A stretch of 15,069 nt of DNA from Victivallales bacterium (GCA_017963875.1 JAGCTA010000283.1:1-15069), one strand, 5' to 3'; shown: positions 1 through 8,733, counted from the first letter of the stretch. A program made the numbers and translations. The notes: generated by a model not told the origin, from the letters alone.

Positions 1-3000
1 ATCGGGCAAGCCTGTGAATTTGACTATTCAGGCACACAAGCCTGCAAAGCCCTGCGTCGTCTTGGGTACGAAATCGTGCTTGTCAACTCGAACCCTGCCA
101 CCATCATGACCGACCCTGGAACGGCGGATGTCACCTACATCGAGCCGTTGAATCTCGCGCGCATGACGGAAATCATCGAAAAAGAACGTCCAGACGCCCT
201 TCTCCCAAACCTCGGCGGCCAGTCGGCACTTAACCTTGCATCAGAACTTGCCACGCATGGCATACTTGATAAATATGGCGTCAAGGTCATTGGTGTCCAG
301 ATTGACGCCATTGAACGTGGCGAAGACCGCACGGCATTCAAAGAAACAATGAACAAACTCGGCATCGACATGGCACGCAGCCAGACAGTGCATTCCGTCG
401 AGGATGCTGAGAAAGTCGCCAAGGAAATTGGCTTCCCCGTAGTCGTCCGCCCCGCCTACACCATGGGCGGCACTGGCGGCGGGTTCTGCTATAACGTAGA
501 GGAACTGCGCACGATTGCAGCCCGCGGCCTTCAGGCGTCGCTTGTCCACGAGGTCCTCATTGAGGAATCGTTGCTTGGCTGGGAGGAACTCGAACTTGAA
601 GTCGTCCGTGACTCCAAAGGCAAGATGATTACTGTCTGTTTCATTGAGAACGTGGATCCCGTCGGCATCCATACAGGCGACTCATTCTGCACGGCACCAA
701 TGCTGACCATCAGCGAAGAACTTCAGCAGCGCATGCAGAAATGGTCCTACGACATCGTCGAGGGCATCGGGGTCATCGGCGGCACAAACGTGCAGTTTGC
801 GCACAACCCGAAGACTGACCGCGTTGTCGTCATTGAGATTAACCCGCGCACATCACGGTCGTCCGCATTGGCATCGAAGGCGACGGGATTCCCGATCGCA
901 TACGTTTCCGCACTTCTGGCCGCAGGCATTACGCTGGATGAACTGCCGTACTGGCGCGATGGCTCGCTTGACAAATACACGCCATCTGGCGACTATGTCG
1001 TCGTCAAGTTCGCCCGTTGGGCGTTTGAGAAATTCAAGGGCGTCGAAGACGTCCTCGGCACGCAGATGCGCGCCGTCGGCGAGGTCATGAGCATTGGCAA
1101 AACCTACAAAGAGGCATTTTTGAAAGCCATCCGTTCACTGGAGAATGGCCAGCCTGGACTTGGTTTTGCGAAGCATTTCAATTCAATGTCGCTTGATGAA
1201 CTGATGGACAGGCTGAACAAGCCCAGCAGTCTGCGTCAATACATCATGTACGAGGCTCTGCGCAAAGGTGCCACCGTCGAGCAACTCCATGAAAAGACGA
1301 TGATCAAGACGTGGTTCATCGAACAGATGAAGGAACTCGTCGATTTGGAGAATGAAATCCTCAAATACCGTGAGCAGGTTTTACCTGATGCCTTGCTCAT
1401 CCGCGCAAAGAAAGACGGTTTCTCCGACCTCTATCTTTCAAAACTGCTCCATACGCCTGAGGCGGTCATCCGCAAGCAGCGCATTGCACTAGGCGTGACT
1501 GAAGCGTGGGATGCCGTTCCCGTTTCTGGCGTTGAGAATGCCTCATACTATTATTCCACCTATAATGCGGAGGACAAAGTCGTCGCTTCCACGAATCCGA
1601 AGAAAGTTATGGTACTTGGCGGCGGCCCGAACCGCATCGGCCAGGGTATTGAGTTCGACTACTGCTGCGTTCATGCCGCGTTTGCCTTGCGTGAAATGGG
1701 CTACGAGACCATCATGGTGAACTGCAACCCTGAGACCGTCTCGACGGACTACGACACGTCGGACAAACTGTATTTCGAGCCATTGACGCTGGAGGATGTC
1801 CTCGCCATTTACGAAAAGGAGAAACCCTACGGCGCCATCGTACAGTTCGGTGGCCAGACGCCACTGAACCTCGCCGACAATCTTGCCAGAAACGGTGTCA
1901 ATATCCTCGGTACAACTCCTGAAACCATCGACATGGCGGAAGACCGCGACCTTTTCAGAAAAATGATGGAGAAACTGGACATCCCGATGCCGAAATCTGG
2001 CATGGCTTCCAATCTTGCCGAAGCACGAGCCATCGCGCAGGAAATCGGATACCCCGTCATGGTTAGACCGTCATTCGTCCTCGGCGGACGCGGCATGGAA
2101 GTCGTCCGCGACTCCGACATGCTGACGGAATATGTCGAGGCAGCGGAGGAAGTCTCGCCCGAACGCCCAATCCTCATAGACAAATTCCTTGAGAATGCGA
2201 CGGAATGCGAGGCCGACGCCATCGCAGACGGCCATGACGCATTCGTGCCTTCCATCATGGAGCACATTGAACTGTGCGGCATCCATTCAGGCGACTCCGC
2301 CTGCGTCATACCGCCGATTTCAATTCCACCAAAGCATATCGCCACACTTCGCGAATACACGGCGCGAATTGCGCGCGAAATGGGCGTCATCGGCTTGATG
2401 AATATGCAATATGCGATTTGCAAAGACGTGGTATATGTCATCGAAGCAAACCCACGCGCATCGCGCACCGTGCCGCTGGTCTCCAAAGTCTGCGGCATTT
2501 CCATGGCCCGTATCGCCACTCAGATGATGATGGGGCAAAAACTCACGGATATCGATACACACGAGCGGCATTTCCCGCATCACGGCGTCAAGGAAGCGGT
2601 CTTCCCGTTCCCGATGCTGCCAGAGGTCGATCCTGTCCTCGGTCCTGAAATGCGTTCCACGGGCGAAGTGCTCGGCCTTGCGCCCACCTTCGGCCTGGCG
2701 TTCTACAAGGCAGAGGAAGCGGCAAAGCCCGCCTTGCCACAAAGCGGTACCGTGCTTATCACCGTCAATCCAGAAGACCGAGAGGGAGCACTTGAGGCGG
2801 CACGCGGATTCCAGGCGAACGGATTCAAGATCATCGCAACCGCTGGCACCTGCAAATACCTCTATGAACACGGCATTCAGTGCTCGCGCATCGACAAAAT
2901 CAACGAGGGCCGCCCGAACATCATCGATGTCATCAAGAACGGCGAAGTCCAACTCGTGGTAAATACGCCAATCGGCAAGGCTGGCAACATCGATGACTCG

Positions 3001-3147
3001 TACATCCGTAAGAACGCCATCCGCTACGGCATTCCGTATATCACGACCATCGCCGCAGCAAAGGCCGCTGCAGCAGGAATTTCCGAAGCCCGCAAGACCG
3101 ATGGCGGTGTCCTGTCCCTGCAGGAATACCACAAAAACATCCGCTAG
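1..3147 (+). CDS. carB: Carbamoyl-phosphate synthase large subunit, 5' end missing
   Basis: This makes carbamoyl phosphate from bicarbonate, ammonia (from the CarA glutaminase subunit) and two ATP, for arginine and pyrimidine synthesis in the cytosol. The frame is open from base 1, and its first residues (IGQACEFDYSGTQACKALR) are a conserved CarB N-terminal stretch. The true start therefore lies about 20 codons to the left, and the ATG at base 76 is internal. The 1048 residues visible compare with about 1070 in the family. Both ATP-grasp halves are present. The first has PAYTMGGTGGG and ENVDPVGIHTGDS. The second begins at VLGGGPNRIGQGIEFDY, with RPSFVLGGRGM and EANPRASRTVP. The C-terminal MGS-like allosteric domain follows, with VVNTPIGK near the end. 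No frameshift or lost motif was seen. A terminator lies 30 bases beyond the stop. This is a housekeeping gene with no evident link to the glycan genes to its right. Confidence 0.98.
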   Translation: MGQACEFDYSGTQACKALRRLGYEIVLVNSNPATIMTDPGTADVTYIEPLNLARMTEIIEKERPDALLPNLGGQSALNLASELATHGILDKYGVKVIGVQIDAIERGEDRTAFKETMNKLGIDMARSQTVHSVEDAEKVAKEIGFPVVVRPAYTMGGTGGGFCYNVEELRTIAARGLQASLVHEVLIEESLLGWEELELEVVRDSKGKMITVCFIENVDPVGIHTGDSFCTAPMLTISEELQQRMQKWSYDIVEGIGVIGGTNVQFAHNPKTDRVVVIEINPRTSRSSALASKATGFPIAYVSALLAAGITLDELPYWRDGSLDKYTPSGDYVVVKFARWAFEKFKGVEDVLGTQMRAVGEVMSIGKTYKEAFLKAIRSLENGQPGLGFAKHFNSMSLDELMDRLNKPSSLRQYIMYEALRKGATVEQLHEKTMIKTWFIEQMKELVDLENEILKYREQVLPDALLIRAKKDGFSDLYLSKLLHTPEAVIRKQRIALGVTEAWDAVPVSGVENASYYYSTYNAEDKVVASTNPKKVMVLGGGPNRIGQGIEFDYCCVHAAFALREMGYETIMVNCNPETVSTDYDTSDKLYFEPLTLEDVLAIYEKEKPYGAIVQFGGQTPLNLADNLARNGVNILGTTPETIDMAEDRDLFRKMMEKLDIPMPKSGMASNLAEARAIAQEIGYPVMVRPSFVLGGRGMEVVRDSDMLTEYVEAAEEVSPERPILIDKFLENATECEADAIADGHDAFVPSIMEHIELCGIHSGDSACVIPPISIPPKHIATLREYTARIAREMGVIGLMNMQYAICKDVVYVIEANPRASRTVPLVSKVCGISMARIATQMMMGQKLTDIDTHERHFPHHGVKEAVFPFPMLPEVDPVLGPEMRSTGEVLGLAPTFGLAFYKAEEAAKPALPQSGTVLITVNPEDREGALEAARGFQANGFKIIATAGTCKYLYEHGIQCSRIDKINEGRPNIIDVIKNGEVQLVVNTPIGKAGNIDDSYIRKNAIRYGIPYITTIAAAKAAAAGISEARKTDGGVLSLQEYHKNIR

Positions 3148-3176
3148 ACACTAATTTGATCTTGCGGAATGGCCGA

Positions 3177-3223
3177 CCCCACAGATTCAACAGCACAAAT
3201 GTTCCATCCTGTGGGGTTTTCTT
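3177..3223 (+). terminator. Rho-independent terminator after carB
   Basis: An 8-bp perfect stem, CCCCACAG (3177-3184) pairing with CTGTGGGG (3209-3216), is followed directly by TTTTCTT. The 24-base loop can form a further small AACA/TGTT stem. The T tract is only on the + strand side, so it serves carB; the convergent lipoprotein gene gets no obvious T-tailed hairpin here. Confidence 0.8.
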
Positions 3224-3242
3224 CAGATATCTCCCATTAAAA

Positions 3243-3291
3243 TGTGTAGTGAAAGCATTCCGCATCTTCCTGTAAGTTGCGTAGTGAAAGC
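3243..3291. repeat. Pair of short direct repeats, 35 bp apart
   Basis: TGTGTAGTGAAAGC (3243-3256) and TGCGTAGTGAAAGC (3278-3291) match at 13 of 14 bases. They lie between the carB terminator and the 3' end of the convergent lipoprotein gene. The function is not apparent. They could be binding half-sites, remnants of a degraded sequence, or chance. The rest of this 180-base gap holds no credible gene. Confidence 0.35.
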
Positions 3292-3328
3292 CATTTTCAA
3301 TGCTCAAGATGGGAGACAAATTTGAATT

Positions 3329-5368
3329 CTATCTCAGCACGTCCGAGTCAACGACATCCGCTTGGAAGAGATAGACATTGTTGCCAAGATTTTTCGTCGA
3401 ACCAAACTGAGACTTCAAGTCTGGATAACCAGGGACCGTCACTTTTGCCTCGCATTTGCTTCCCATGCCGACGATTAGTACGCGGATTCCCCCTTTGCCA
3501 TCAATAAATGCCCGTGCCTGGACTTCGCCTGGCACATTGCATTCCACGGAAACTTCAGGAGCCTTGGCGGTACTTATGATGAACGGTCCCAAATCGTTGA
3601 GGACCTTGGACATGGCAACGACCTTCGGCCATTCTTCCTTGGAACGGCCTGGCCAACGATCCTCCACGTATGGGACGACACAGTCGTACTGATAGCCGAT
3701 GAATCCCTTGGCACCATTGATTGCGGCCAGCAGCGGCATGGAGCGCAATTCCTTTTCCGTTGGGAAATAACTGTTGCGGAAGTCATCTTTGTTCTTCGCC
3801 TTGTAAATCGCCCAATTGAAAACCTGCTGTGTGAACCAATGGGGCACGCCGCAGTCCCTTGCGGCCTCCAGGCCAGGCAACATGCCGCGCAGCGACTGCG
3901 TCTTCCTGTCATGGGCGATGGGATAGGAGTCATACGAAAACACATCGCCCGAATTGGCGTAGTCAGGCAAATTGGCATATTCGTACGTTAATGAGACCAC
4001 TGGATGCCACAAATCCGCTTTACTGACCTGTTCGCGCATGTCGATGACATCCTTCAAATACATGGCGGACGTTTCATCATTGATGTACCAGCCCAAAAGT
4101 TGAGGATGGTCCTTGATGAGATTCACGGCCTTCAGCGCAATCGCCATGCGGTCAGTGACACCATCCCAGTTTGCGATAACCTCATGGTCCCGCGCATGCG
4201 CCAATTGTCCCTTCAGATTGAAAATGACTTTCAGGTTGTGTTTGCGGGCCTTTTCCAGGAACAACTTGATTTCATCGGTGAAATTGGAAAGTTCCTCCTT
4301 ATCAAGAAGGAAGGAATGCGGCTTCATGGATGCGTATGGCACAATGGCATTGAAGCCAGCCGCCTCGATATCCGCAAGAGCGTTCTTGTGCGCATGATTC
4401 ACGAACAGCGCGTTCAGGAAAAACGGCTTGCCGTCCACGACAAGATTGCCGTTTTCGTCAATCATCGCTGCATTGGATGGGGCATTGCCACGAACCAGCG
4501 CCCTGAGATTGTAGGTGTTCCTGCCGATAATTGTCTTCTCTGCGGTATCCGCCATGCGAAAACCGAGTTCAACGGGGCCTTCCACGATGCCATAGAAATC
4601 CACCTTTGCACGCATCGAGGCATCAGGCACCGCAATCTTCTCCTGTGTCCTGCCGCCGTTGGTCAAAGTGACAAGCCCGACCGCGCTCTTGGGCGTGCTC
4701 ACGTCAAACTGGAAAACGAAGGACTCTTTGCCAACGTTGGATGTCAGATTTTTAGGATAGGAAAGCACGGCGGCATAGCGTTTTCCGAACTTGTACAGTG
4801 AAATGTCATCGTATGTCACCTTGCCTGTCATGCCCTTTTTCAGATAGAACGTGATTTGCGACTCCTTGACTTTGGGATTGGGCTGGATCAGCATCTCGTA
4901 TTCCTTCCATTCGTTTGGCGAATTCTTGAAGACAGGATACTTCCCATAGACAAAAGCACCTTTCTCATTGGCATACTCCCAACAGAACAATCCATCCTCC
5001 GTGACGTCCGAAGGATGAACCAGCCCCTCGGCCTTTGCATACATTTTAAGGACATAGGTGAAATTGCTGTCCAACGCTGGAAGACGAATTCCGCCAATCA
5101 CATATTTCTTCGGGTCAGGTGTATTGAACTGCATGGTGGTCGTACCGTTTCGCCCCGCCCCATGAACCAACGTGAATTCATTCTTTTCAAAAATCGTCTG
5201 TTGCGCAATATCCTTTTCCTCAAAAGAAAGGGAAAAGATCAGCGTCCCCGCCTCTGATTTGTCCGAGTATGTCTTTAGTTCTTCAGGCGTAATGTGGTTG
5301 CATCCAGTGGCAATCACAATGGCGAACAGCATGGCGAATGGAATGATTGAACTGCGGAATCTTCTCAT
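3329..5368 (-). CDS. TIM-barrel glycoside hydrolase-like lipoprotein
   Basis: This is a predicted surface or periplasmic lipoprotein of 679 residues acting on glycans; the substrate is unknown. The frame is open further upstream, but the ATG at 5368 is chosen because it begins a good type II signal: MRRFR, a hydrophobic run, then ATGC with the lipidated Cys at residue 23. Position -3 of the lipobox is Ala, which is weaker than Leu. A purine-rich AAGGG lies about 8 bases upstream. Residues about 40-195 look like a carbohydrate-binding beta-sandwich, 200-290 like a second beta domain, and 305-600 like a (beta/alpha)8 barrel beginning NGNLVVDGKPFFLNA. A short beta tail follows. GWYINDE at 426-432 sits where clan GH-A enzymes carry the acid/base Glu, so Glu432 is the candidate. 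The later strand HWFTQQVFN (510-518) shows no Glu where a nucleophile would be expected. No CAZy family is assigned. Confidence 0.75.
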   Translation of the reverse strand: MRRFRSSIIPFAMLFAIVIATGCNHITPEELKTYSDKSEAGTLIFSLSFEEKDIAQQTIFEKNEFTLVHGAGRNGTTTMQFNTPDPKKYVIGGIRLPALDSNFTYVLKMYAKAEGLVHPSDVTEDGLFCWEYANEKGAFVYGKYPVFKNSPNEWKEYEMLIQPNPKVKESQITFYLKKGMTGKVTYDDISLYKFGKRYAAVLSYPKNLTSNVGKESFVFQFDVSTPKSAVGLVTLTNGGRTQEKIAVPDASMRAKVDFYGIVEGPVELGFRMADTAEKTIIGRNTYNLRALVRGNAPSNAAMIDENGNLVVDGKPFFLNALFVNHAHKNALADIEAAGFNAIVPYASMKPHSFLLDKEELSNFTDEIKLFLEKARKHNLKVIFNLKGQLAHARDHEVIANWDGVTDRMAIALKAVNLIKDHPQLLGWYINDETSAMYLKDVIDMREQVSKADLWHPVVSLTYEYANLPDYANSGDVFSYDSYPIAHDRKTQSLRGMLPGLEAARDCGVPHWFTQQVFNWAIYKAKNKDDFRNSYFPTEKELRSMPLLAAINGAKGFIGYQYDCVVPYVEDRWPGRSKEEWPKVVAMSKVLNDLGPFIISTAKAPEVSVECNVPGEVQARAFIDGKGGIRVLIVGMGSKCEAKVTVPGYPDLKSQFGSTKNLGNNVYLFQADVVDSDVLR

Positions 5369-5431
5369 CTTTTTCCCTTTTGGTTGTTTTTTATTTGAGG
5401 TAATTTCAAAACTCGAAAACGTGAAAAATAG

Positions 5432-5701
5432 CCAGAGCGTACATTTTACCTTGCTGTCCAAAACAAGAAAGCCCAAGTCAACCCAAAACAAGAGCCATAC
5501 ATCTCCGCTCTGACAGAAAGATACAGTAATATCCAAATGCTGATTATGCCAGTCCTAGAAGAGGAATTAGACGATTCTTCCGCCAAGGCGAAGGAGTTCG
5601 CCAAACTGGCCACAGCATCCATCAAACCTACCTTACACAAAAGTCGAGTCTTGAAATTTCCTCTGCTTCATATTGTCTTGAGATTCAACACATCATGGTA
5701 A
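5432..5701 (+). pseudogene. Possible coding remnant, unidentified
   Basis: The 416 bases between the two divergent genes are not empty. In one + frame there is no stop from 5432 to 5701. The translation of 5468-5650 looks protein-like, with NPKQEPYISALTERYSNIQ followed by an acidic helix-like LEEELDDSSAKAKEFAKL. It also favours G/C at third positions, unlike the AT-rich DNA around it. There is no convincing start: the first ATG in frame is 5537, with no Shine-Dalgarno site. After about 5650 the protein character fades. It may be the middle of a decayed gene brought in with the neighbouring ATPase. I do not recognise the family, and a chance open frame remains possible. Confidence 0.3.
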
Positions 5702-5722
5702 ACTTGAATAACAAGATTCCGC

Positions 5723-5752
5723 TGGACAATTCGATGTCTTGTCTTATATTAT
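5723..5752 (+). promoter_or_regulatory. Predicted sigma-70 promoter of the DUF234 ATPase gene
   Basis: A -35-like TGGACA (5723-5728) is followed by overlapping -10 candidates TATATT (5745-5750, 16-bp spacer) and TATTAT (5747-5752, 18-bp spacer). Transcription would begin near 5758-5760, leaving a leader of about 25 bases with no Shine-Dalgarno site. A second candidate lies just downstream: TTGTCT, 17 bases, CATAAT. Confidence 0.45.
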
Positions 5753-5784
5753 ACATCAAAACATAATACATTGCTGCATAATAT

Positions 5785-7212
5785 ATGGTAAAGAATATGG
5801 AATTCATTGACAGACAAGAAGAAATGAAGAGACTAAACCGCTTGTTCCAAAAAGGGAATGGTGGTTTTGCAGTGCTATACGGCAGACGTCGTATTGGCAA
5901 GAGCCATTTGCTTATGAAGTGGTGCAACGAAGTCGGTGGTCTTTATACGGTCGGCGATACATCTTCAGCGGCATTGCAGAGGCAGACTCTTTCCATTGCA
6001 ATTGCGCAGAGGTTTCCTGAATTTGACGCAGTTGTCTATCCAACGTGGAGGGCCTTGCTCAATACTCTATCCACGCGGGCACGGGCAGAAAACTGGCATG
6101 GTCCTGTGATTTTTGACGAATTTCCGTATCTTGCCGCCTCGGACAGCACGCTTCCTGGAGTATTTCAGGCTTGGATAGATGCAGAAATGAATCATGCAGG
6201 TATTCTTGTGGTTATTTCAGGTTCAAGTCAGCACATGATGCAGGGATTGACACTGGCAAACGATTCCCCTCTGTATGGCCGTGCACAGGAAATAATGCAT
6301 CTGGCCCCCATTGCAGCGGGTTATATTACAAATGCACTCAAACTGTCCAGCAGCACTGAAGCAATCAAAGCATACTCCATTTGGGGTGGAGTCCCACGAT
6401 ACTGGCAATCAGCGGAGGAATATGGAGATGCTCTTGATGACTGCATTGACGACCTCGTGCTCAATCCATTGGGACTGTATCATGAAGAACCGAACTTTCT
6501 TCTGCAAATGGAAACCCCAAACGCCATTGGGCTGCGTCCATATCTGGACACGATAGGCTTTGGTGTCCATAGGATAAGCGAAATTGCATCACGTATGCTG
6601 CAACCAGCGACTGCGTTGGCTCGCCCTATGAACAGACTCGTTGAGTTGGGACTGGTAAAAAAAGAGATTCCCTTTGGAGAAAACGCTCATAATTCGAAGA
6701 AATCCATTTACTCCATTTCCGATCCATTCTGCCATTTCTGGTTTAAGGTATTTGCTCCCCGTAGAACATTGTTTGAAAACTGCGGCAAACGAGAAAGGAT
6801 TCTCCTATGGAAGAAATACGCTGATGGCATCTTCTCATATCAATGGGAACAACTTGCAAGAAAGACTGTCCACCTTGCCATGAAACCCAAGTCCCCCCCT
6901 GATGATGAAGACTTTTGGCTTTCAGCAGGCAGATGGTGGAAGGAAAATCATCCTGAATGGGACATCGTCTCCACTAATCTAAAAGGAGACATCGCATTGT
7001 TGGGAGAAGTCAAATGGTCGGAAAAACCGTTCACCCAACGCGAAGTCAATCAGTTCGTGCAGGAGTTGACAACTCGAGAGCAGCCTCCTGGACTTCCTGA
7101 GAAAAAGAGGTTTACTCTCGTGTTGCCAGAAATCGCAGAAAACATTGAAGTCCCTGATGGAGTTTGCCTCCTGACAGCCGAAGATATTTTGACCGCGACT
7201 CTAGAGAAGTGA
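5785..7212 (+). CDS. ATPase_2/DUF234 family ATPase with PD-(D/E)XK-like C-terminus
   Basis: This is a 475-residue P-loop ATPase of the archaeal-type ATPase_2 family with a C-terminal DUF234 region. The physiological role of the family is not established; it is often found among accessory or conflict genes. Walker A is GRRRIGKS (33-40) and Walker B is VIFDE (108-112). A winged-helix-like middle section (about 270-335) ends in YSISDPFCHFWFKVF, a typical DUF234 entry. The C-terminus carries WDIVS (Asp393) and LLGEVKW (Glu408, Lys410), fitting a PD-(D/E)XK nuclease-like core. The start at 5785 gives MVKNMEFIDRQEE; the ATG at 5797 (MEFIDRQEE) fits the family's usual N-terminus equally well, and neither has a Shine-Dalgarno site. 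It is transcribed against the GH operon, and its last codons abut the break in a truncated GH123-like gene. That suggests it arrived by insertion. Confidence 0.85.
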   Translation: MVKNMEFIDRQEEMKRLNRLFQKGNGGFAVLYGRRRIGKSHLLMKWCNEVGGLYTVGDTSSAALQRQTLSIAIAQRFPEFDAVVYPTWRALLNTLSTRARAENWHGPVIFDEFPYLAASDSTLPGVFQAWIDAEMNHAGILVVISGSSQHMMQGLTLANDSPLYGRAQEIMHLAPIAAGYITNALKLSSSTEAIKAYSIWGGVPRYWQSAEEYGDALDDCIDDLVLNPLGLYHEEPNFLLQMETPNAIGLRPYLDTIGFGVHRISEIASRMLQPATALARPMNRLVELGLVKKEIPFGENAHNSKKSIYSISDPFCHFWFKVFAPRRTLFENCGKRERILLWKKYADGIFSYQWEQLARKTVHLAMKPKSPPDDEDFWLSAGRWWKENHPEWDIVSTNLKGDIALLGEVKWSEKPFTQREVNQFVQELTTREQPPGLPEKKRFTLVLPEIAENIEVPDGVCLLTAEDILTATLEK

Positions 7213-7426
7213 ATTTCTCCATCTGCGTTTTCGTCTCCTGCGCCGTCGGCCTGATTTCAGGCGTTTGGTCGACAAACTTGTCCACCTTCGCGCCCTCTGG
7301 CGGTAAATCCTGCTGAACAGGCTGCACTATCGGCGGTCGGGTATCCGCAACCTTTTGCGTCAGAGAAAGTTCAGCATACGCACACGTCATGGCAGCCAAT
7401 GCAACTACCGCAATTACCCTCTTCAT
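7112..7426 (-). pseudogene. Truncated GH123/DUF4091-like paralogue, N-terminal fragment
   Basis: The first about 70 codons are a second copy of the start of the 899-residue GH123-like gene upstream in the same operon: a signal peptide (MKRVIAVVALAAMTCAYA) followed by ELSLTQKVADTRPPI and LPPEGAK. By eye, about 29 of 47 residues match the paralogue's residues 17-63. Similarity stops at about codons 65-72 (7234-7211), exactly where the stop codon of the oppositely directed DUF234 ATPase lies (7210-7212). From there the frame only reads antisense ATPase sequence until a stop at 7112, giving a 104-codon chimera. The start is well formed: AGGA at 7432-7435 and 13 bases after the fucosidase stop. 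This was the third gene of the operon and has lost over 90 % of its length. The missing C-terminal part is not elsewhere in the window. Confidence 0.8.
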
Positions 7427-7439
7427 TCGTGTCCTATCC

Positions 7440-8720
7440 CTATTCTTTGTTTTTGGCGCTCAAATGCCCAAACCAACTCTTGCACTTCGTCAACTTGCCA
7501 AAGGAACGCAACTGCTTGAAATCGCCTTTCAACTGAATGACCATGCACTCATTGGCGTATTCATTGACAGGTATCTCGCGAATCCGCGTGACTGGCCTCT
7601 GACGCACGTTTTTGTTGTATCCGATGGGTTCAGATGTTAGCGACAGCGGACGGCCATCGTTGAGCAGTTTCGCGCTTTCCACGTTGAGTTTCGGCAACTG
7701 GAGTGTCGATACGCGCAACGGCTTCAGCAGAAACACGTTGAGCGTATGTTCATCGCCTGTCATCACATAATCGACGCCCTTGATCTGAACTGGCGTCGCC
7801 CTCAATGCCGCTCCGACACGACGATACCAGTTGCCGAGCGTCTTGATGTATTCGCAGGATTTCGGCGATAACTGCCCATCCGCGCATGGCGCAACGCCAA
7901 GAACAAAATTCGTACCAAGCGCCATGTACGAGGCAATGTGCGATTCAAGCGCACCGTATGCGATATAGTCCTCGTCTTTTCGATACGCCCAACTGCCGAC
8001 GCCAATGGCCTCGCACGCCTCCGTCGGCGTCGTGAACGGCAGGAGACTGTTCTCTGTAAACGTCCGCTCAGGTGTCGAGAAATCCCCCTCGTCAAATCCT
8101 CGGTTATTGATCACCGCCGTCGGCTGCAGACGGCGTATCAATGCATTGAAGGAACGATTCTTCTGTTTGGACATGACGTTCATGTCCCACCAAAAGCCGT
8201 CGATCTGCCCGTAGTTCGTGCACAATTCCGTTATCTGCGCCTTGACGAAAGCCATGTATTTTTTCACGTCATGATACTTGACAGGCGTCTTGATTTCATG
8301 CGACCGCCCGATATTTGGGTAGTTTGGATGATGCCAGTCCACGACGGAATAGTAGATAACCAGAGGGAACTCGCGCCTGTGGCACTCGTCCGCCAGCAAG
8401 CCGATGATATCCTTGCCGTATGGCGTCCGCATGATATTGTAGTCCGTGCATTTCGTGTCCCATAGACAGAAGCCATCGTGATGCTTGGCAGTGATGACGA
8501 TATATCGCATGCCGTTTGCCTGGGCGATATCCAACCATTCTCTCGGGTTGAAGGCGGATGGATTGAACTGTGAAATGGCCTTGTTGTACTCGGTATATGT
8601 CATTCCATAGCGCCACAGTACCTGTTCCTGCTTTTCGTAAAAAGTGTACAGACCAAAATGGACAATCATGCCATATCTGGCATCGAAGAACCAATCTCGC
8701 TGATCATTGAAGAATTTCAT
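7440..8720 (-). CDS. GH29 alpha-L-fucosidase
   Basis: This hydrolyses terminal alpha-L-fucose from glycans by a retaining mechanism. It has 426 residues. WFFDARYGMIVHFGLY (10-25) and KHHDGFCLWDTKCTDYN (79-95) are GH29 hallmarks. Asp179 in IDGFWWDM is the expected nucleophile. The acid/base residue, which varies in this family, cannot be named by eye. The ATG at 8720 is preferred because it starts right at the family's N-terminus and lies 13 bases past the upstream gene's stop. An in-frame ATG at 8753 would add 11 residues and overlap that gene by 20 bases. No signal peptide is present with either start, although the gene before it encodes an exported enzyme. So it is either cytosolic, acting on imported fucosylated oligosaccharides, or exported by another route. 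It is the second gene of the GH operon, and the truncated GH123-like gene follows it by 13 bases. Confidence 0.92.
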   Translation of the reverse strand: MKFFNDQRDWFFDARYGMIVHFGLYTFYEKQEQVLWRYGMTYTEYNKAISQFNPSAFNPREWLDIAQANGMRYIVITAKHHDGFCLWDTKCTDYNIMRTPYGKDIIGLLADECHRREFPLVIYYSVVDWHHPNYPNIGRSHEIKTPVKYHDVKKYMAFVKAQITELCTNYGQIDGFWWDMNVMSKQKNRSFNALIRRLQPTAVINNRGFDEGDFSTPERTFTENSLLPFTTPTEACEAIGVGSWAYRKDEDYIAYGALESHIASYMALGTNFVLGVAPCADGQLSPKSCEYIKTLGNWYRRVGAALRATPVQIKGVDYVMTGDEHTLNVFLLKPLRVSTLQLPKLNVESAKLLNDGRPLSLTSEPIGYNKNVRQRPVTRIREIPVNEYANECMVIQLKGDFKQLRSFGKLTKCKSWFGHLSAKNKE

Positions 8721-8733
8721 AGACGCTCTGAAC

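Noticed and set aside
2320..3132. Long open frames antisense to carB (for example 270 codons on the - strand).
   Set aside because: Shadow frames of a G/C-rich, strongly biased coding sequence; carB is intact and conserved throughout.
3041..3319. A 92-codon - strand ORF across the end of carB and the gap.
   Set aside because: Most of it is antisense to carB and the terminator; there is no start signal and no recognisable family.
5369..5536. Extending the lipoprotein gene upstream to the ATG at 5536 (735 residues).
   Set aside because: The extra 56 residues would bury the lipoprotein signal peptide. The ATG at 5368 gives a normal signal with Cys23.
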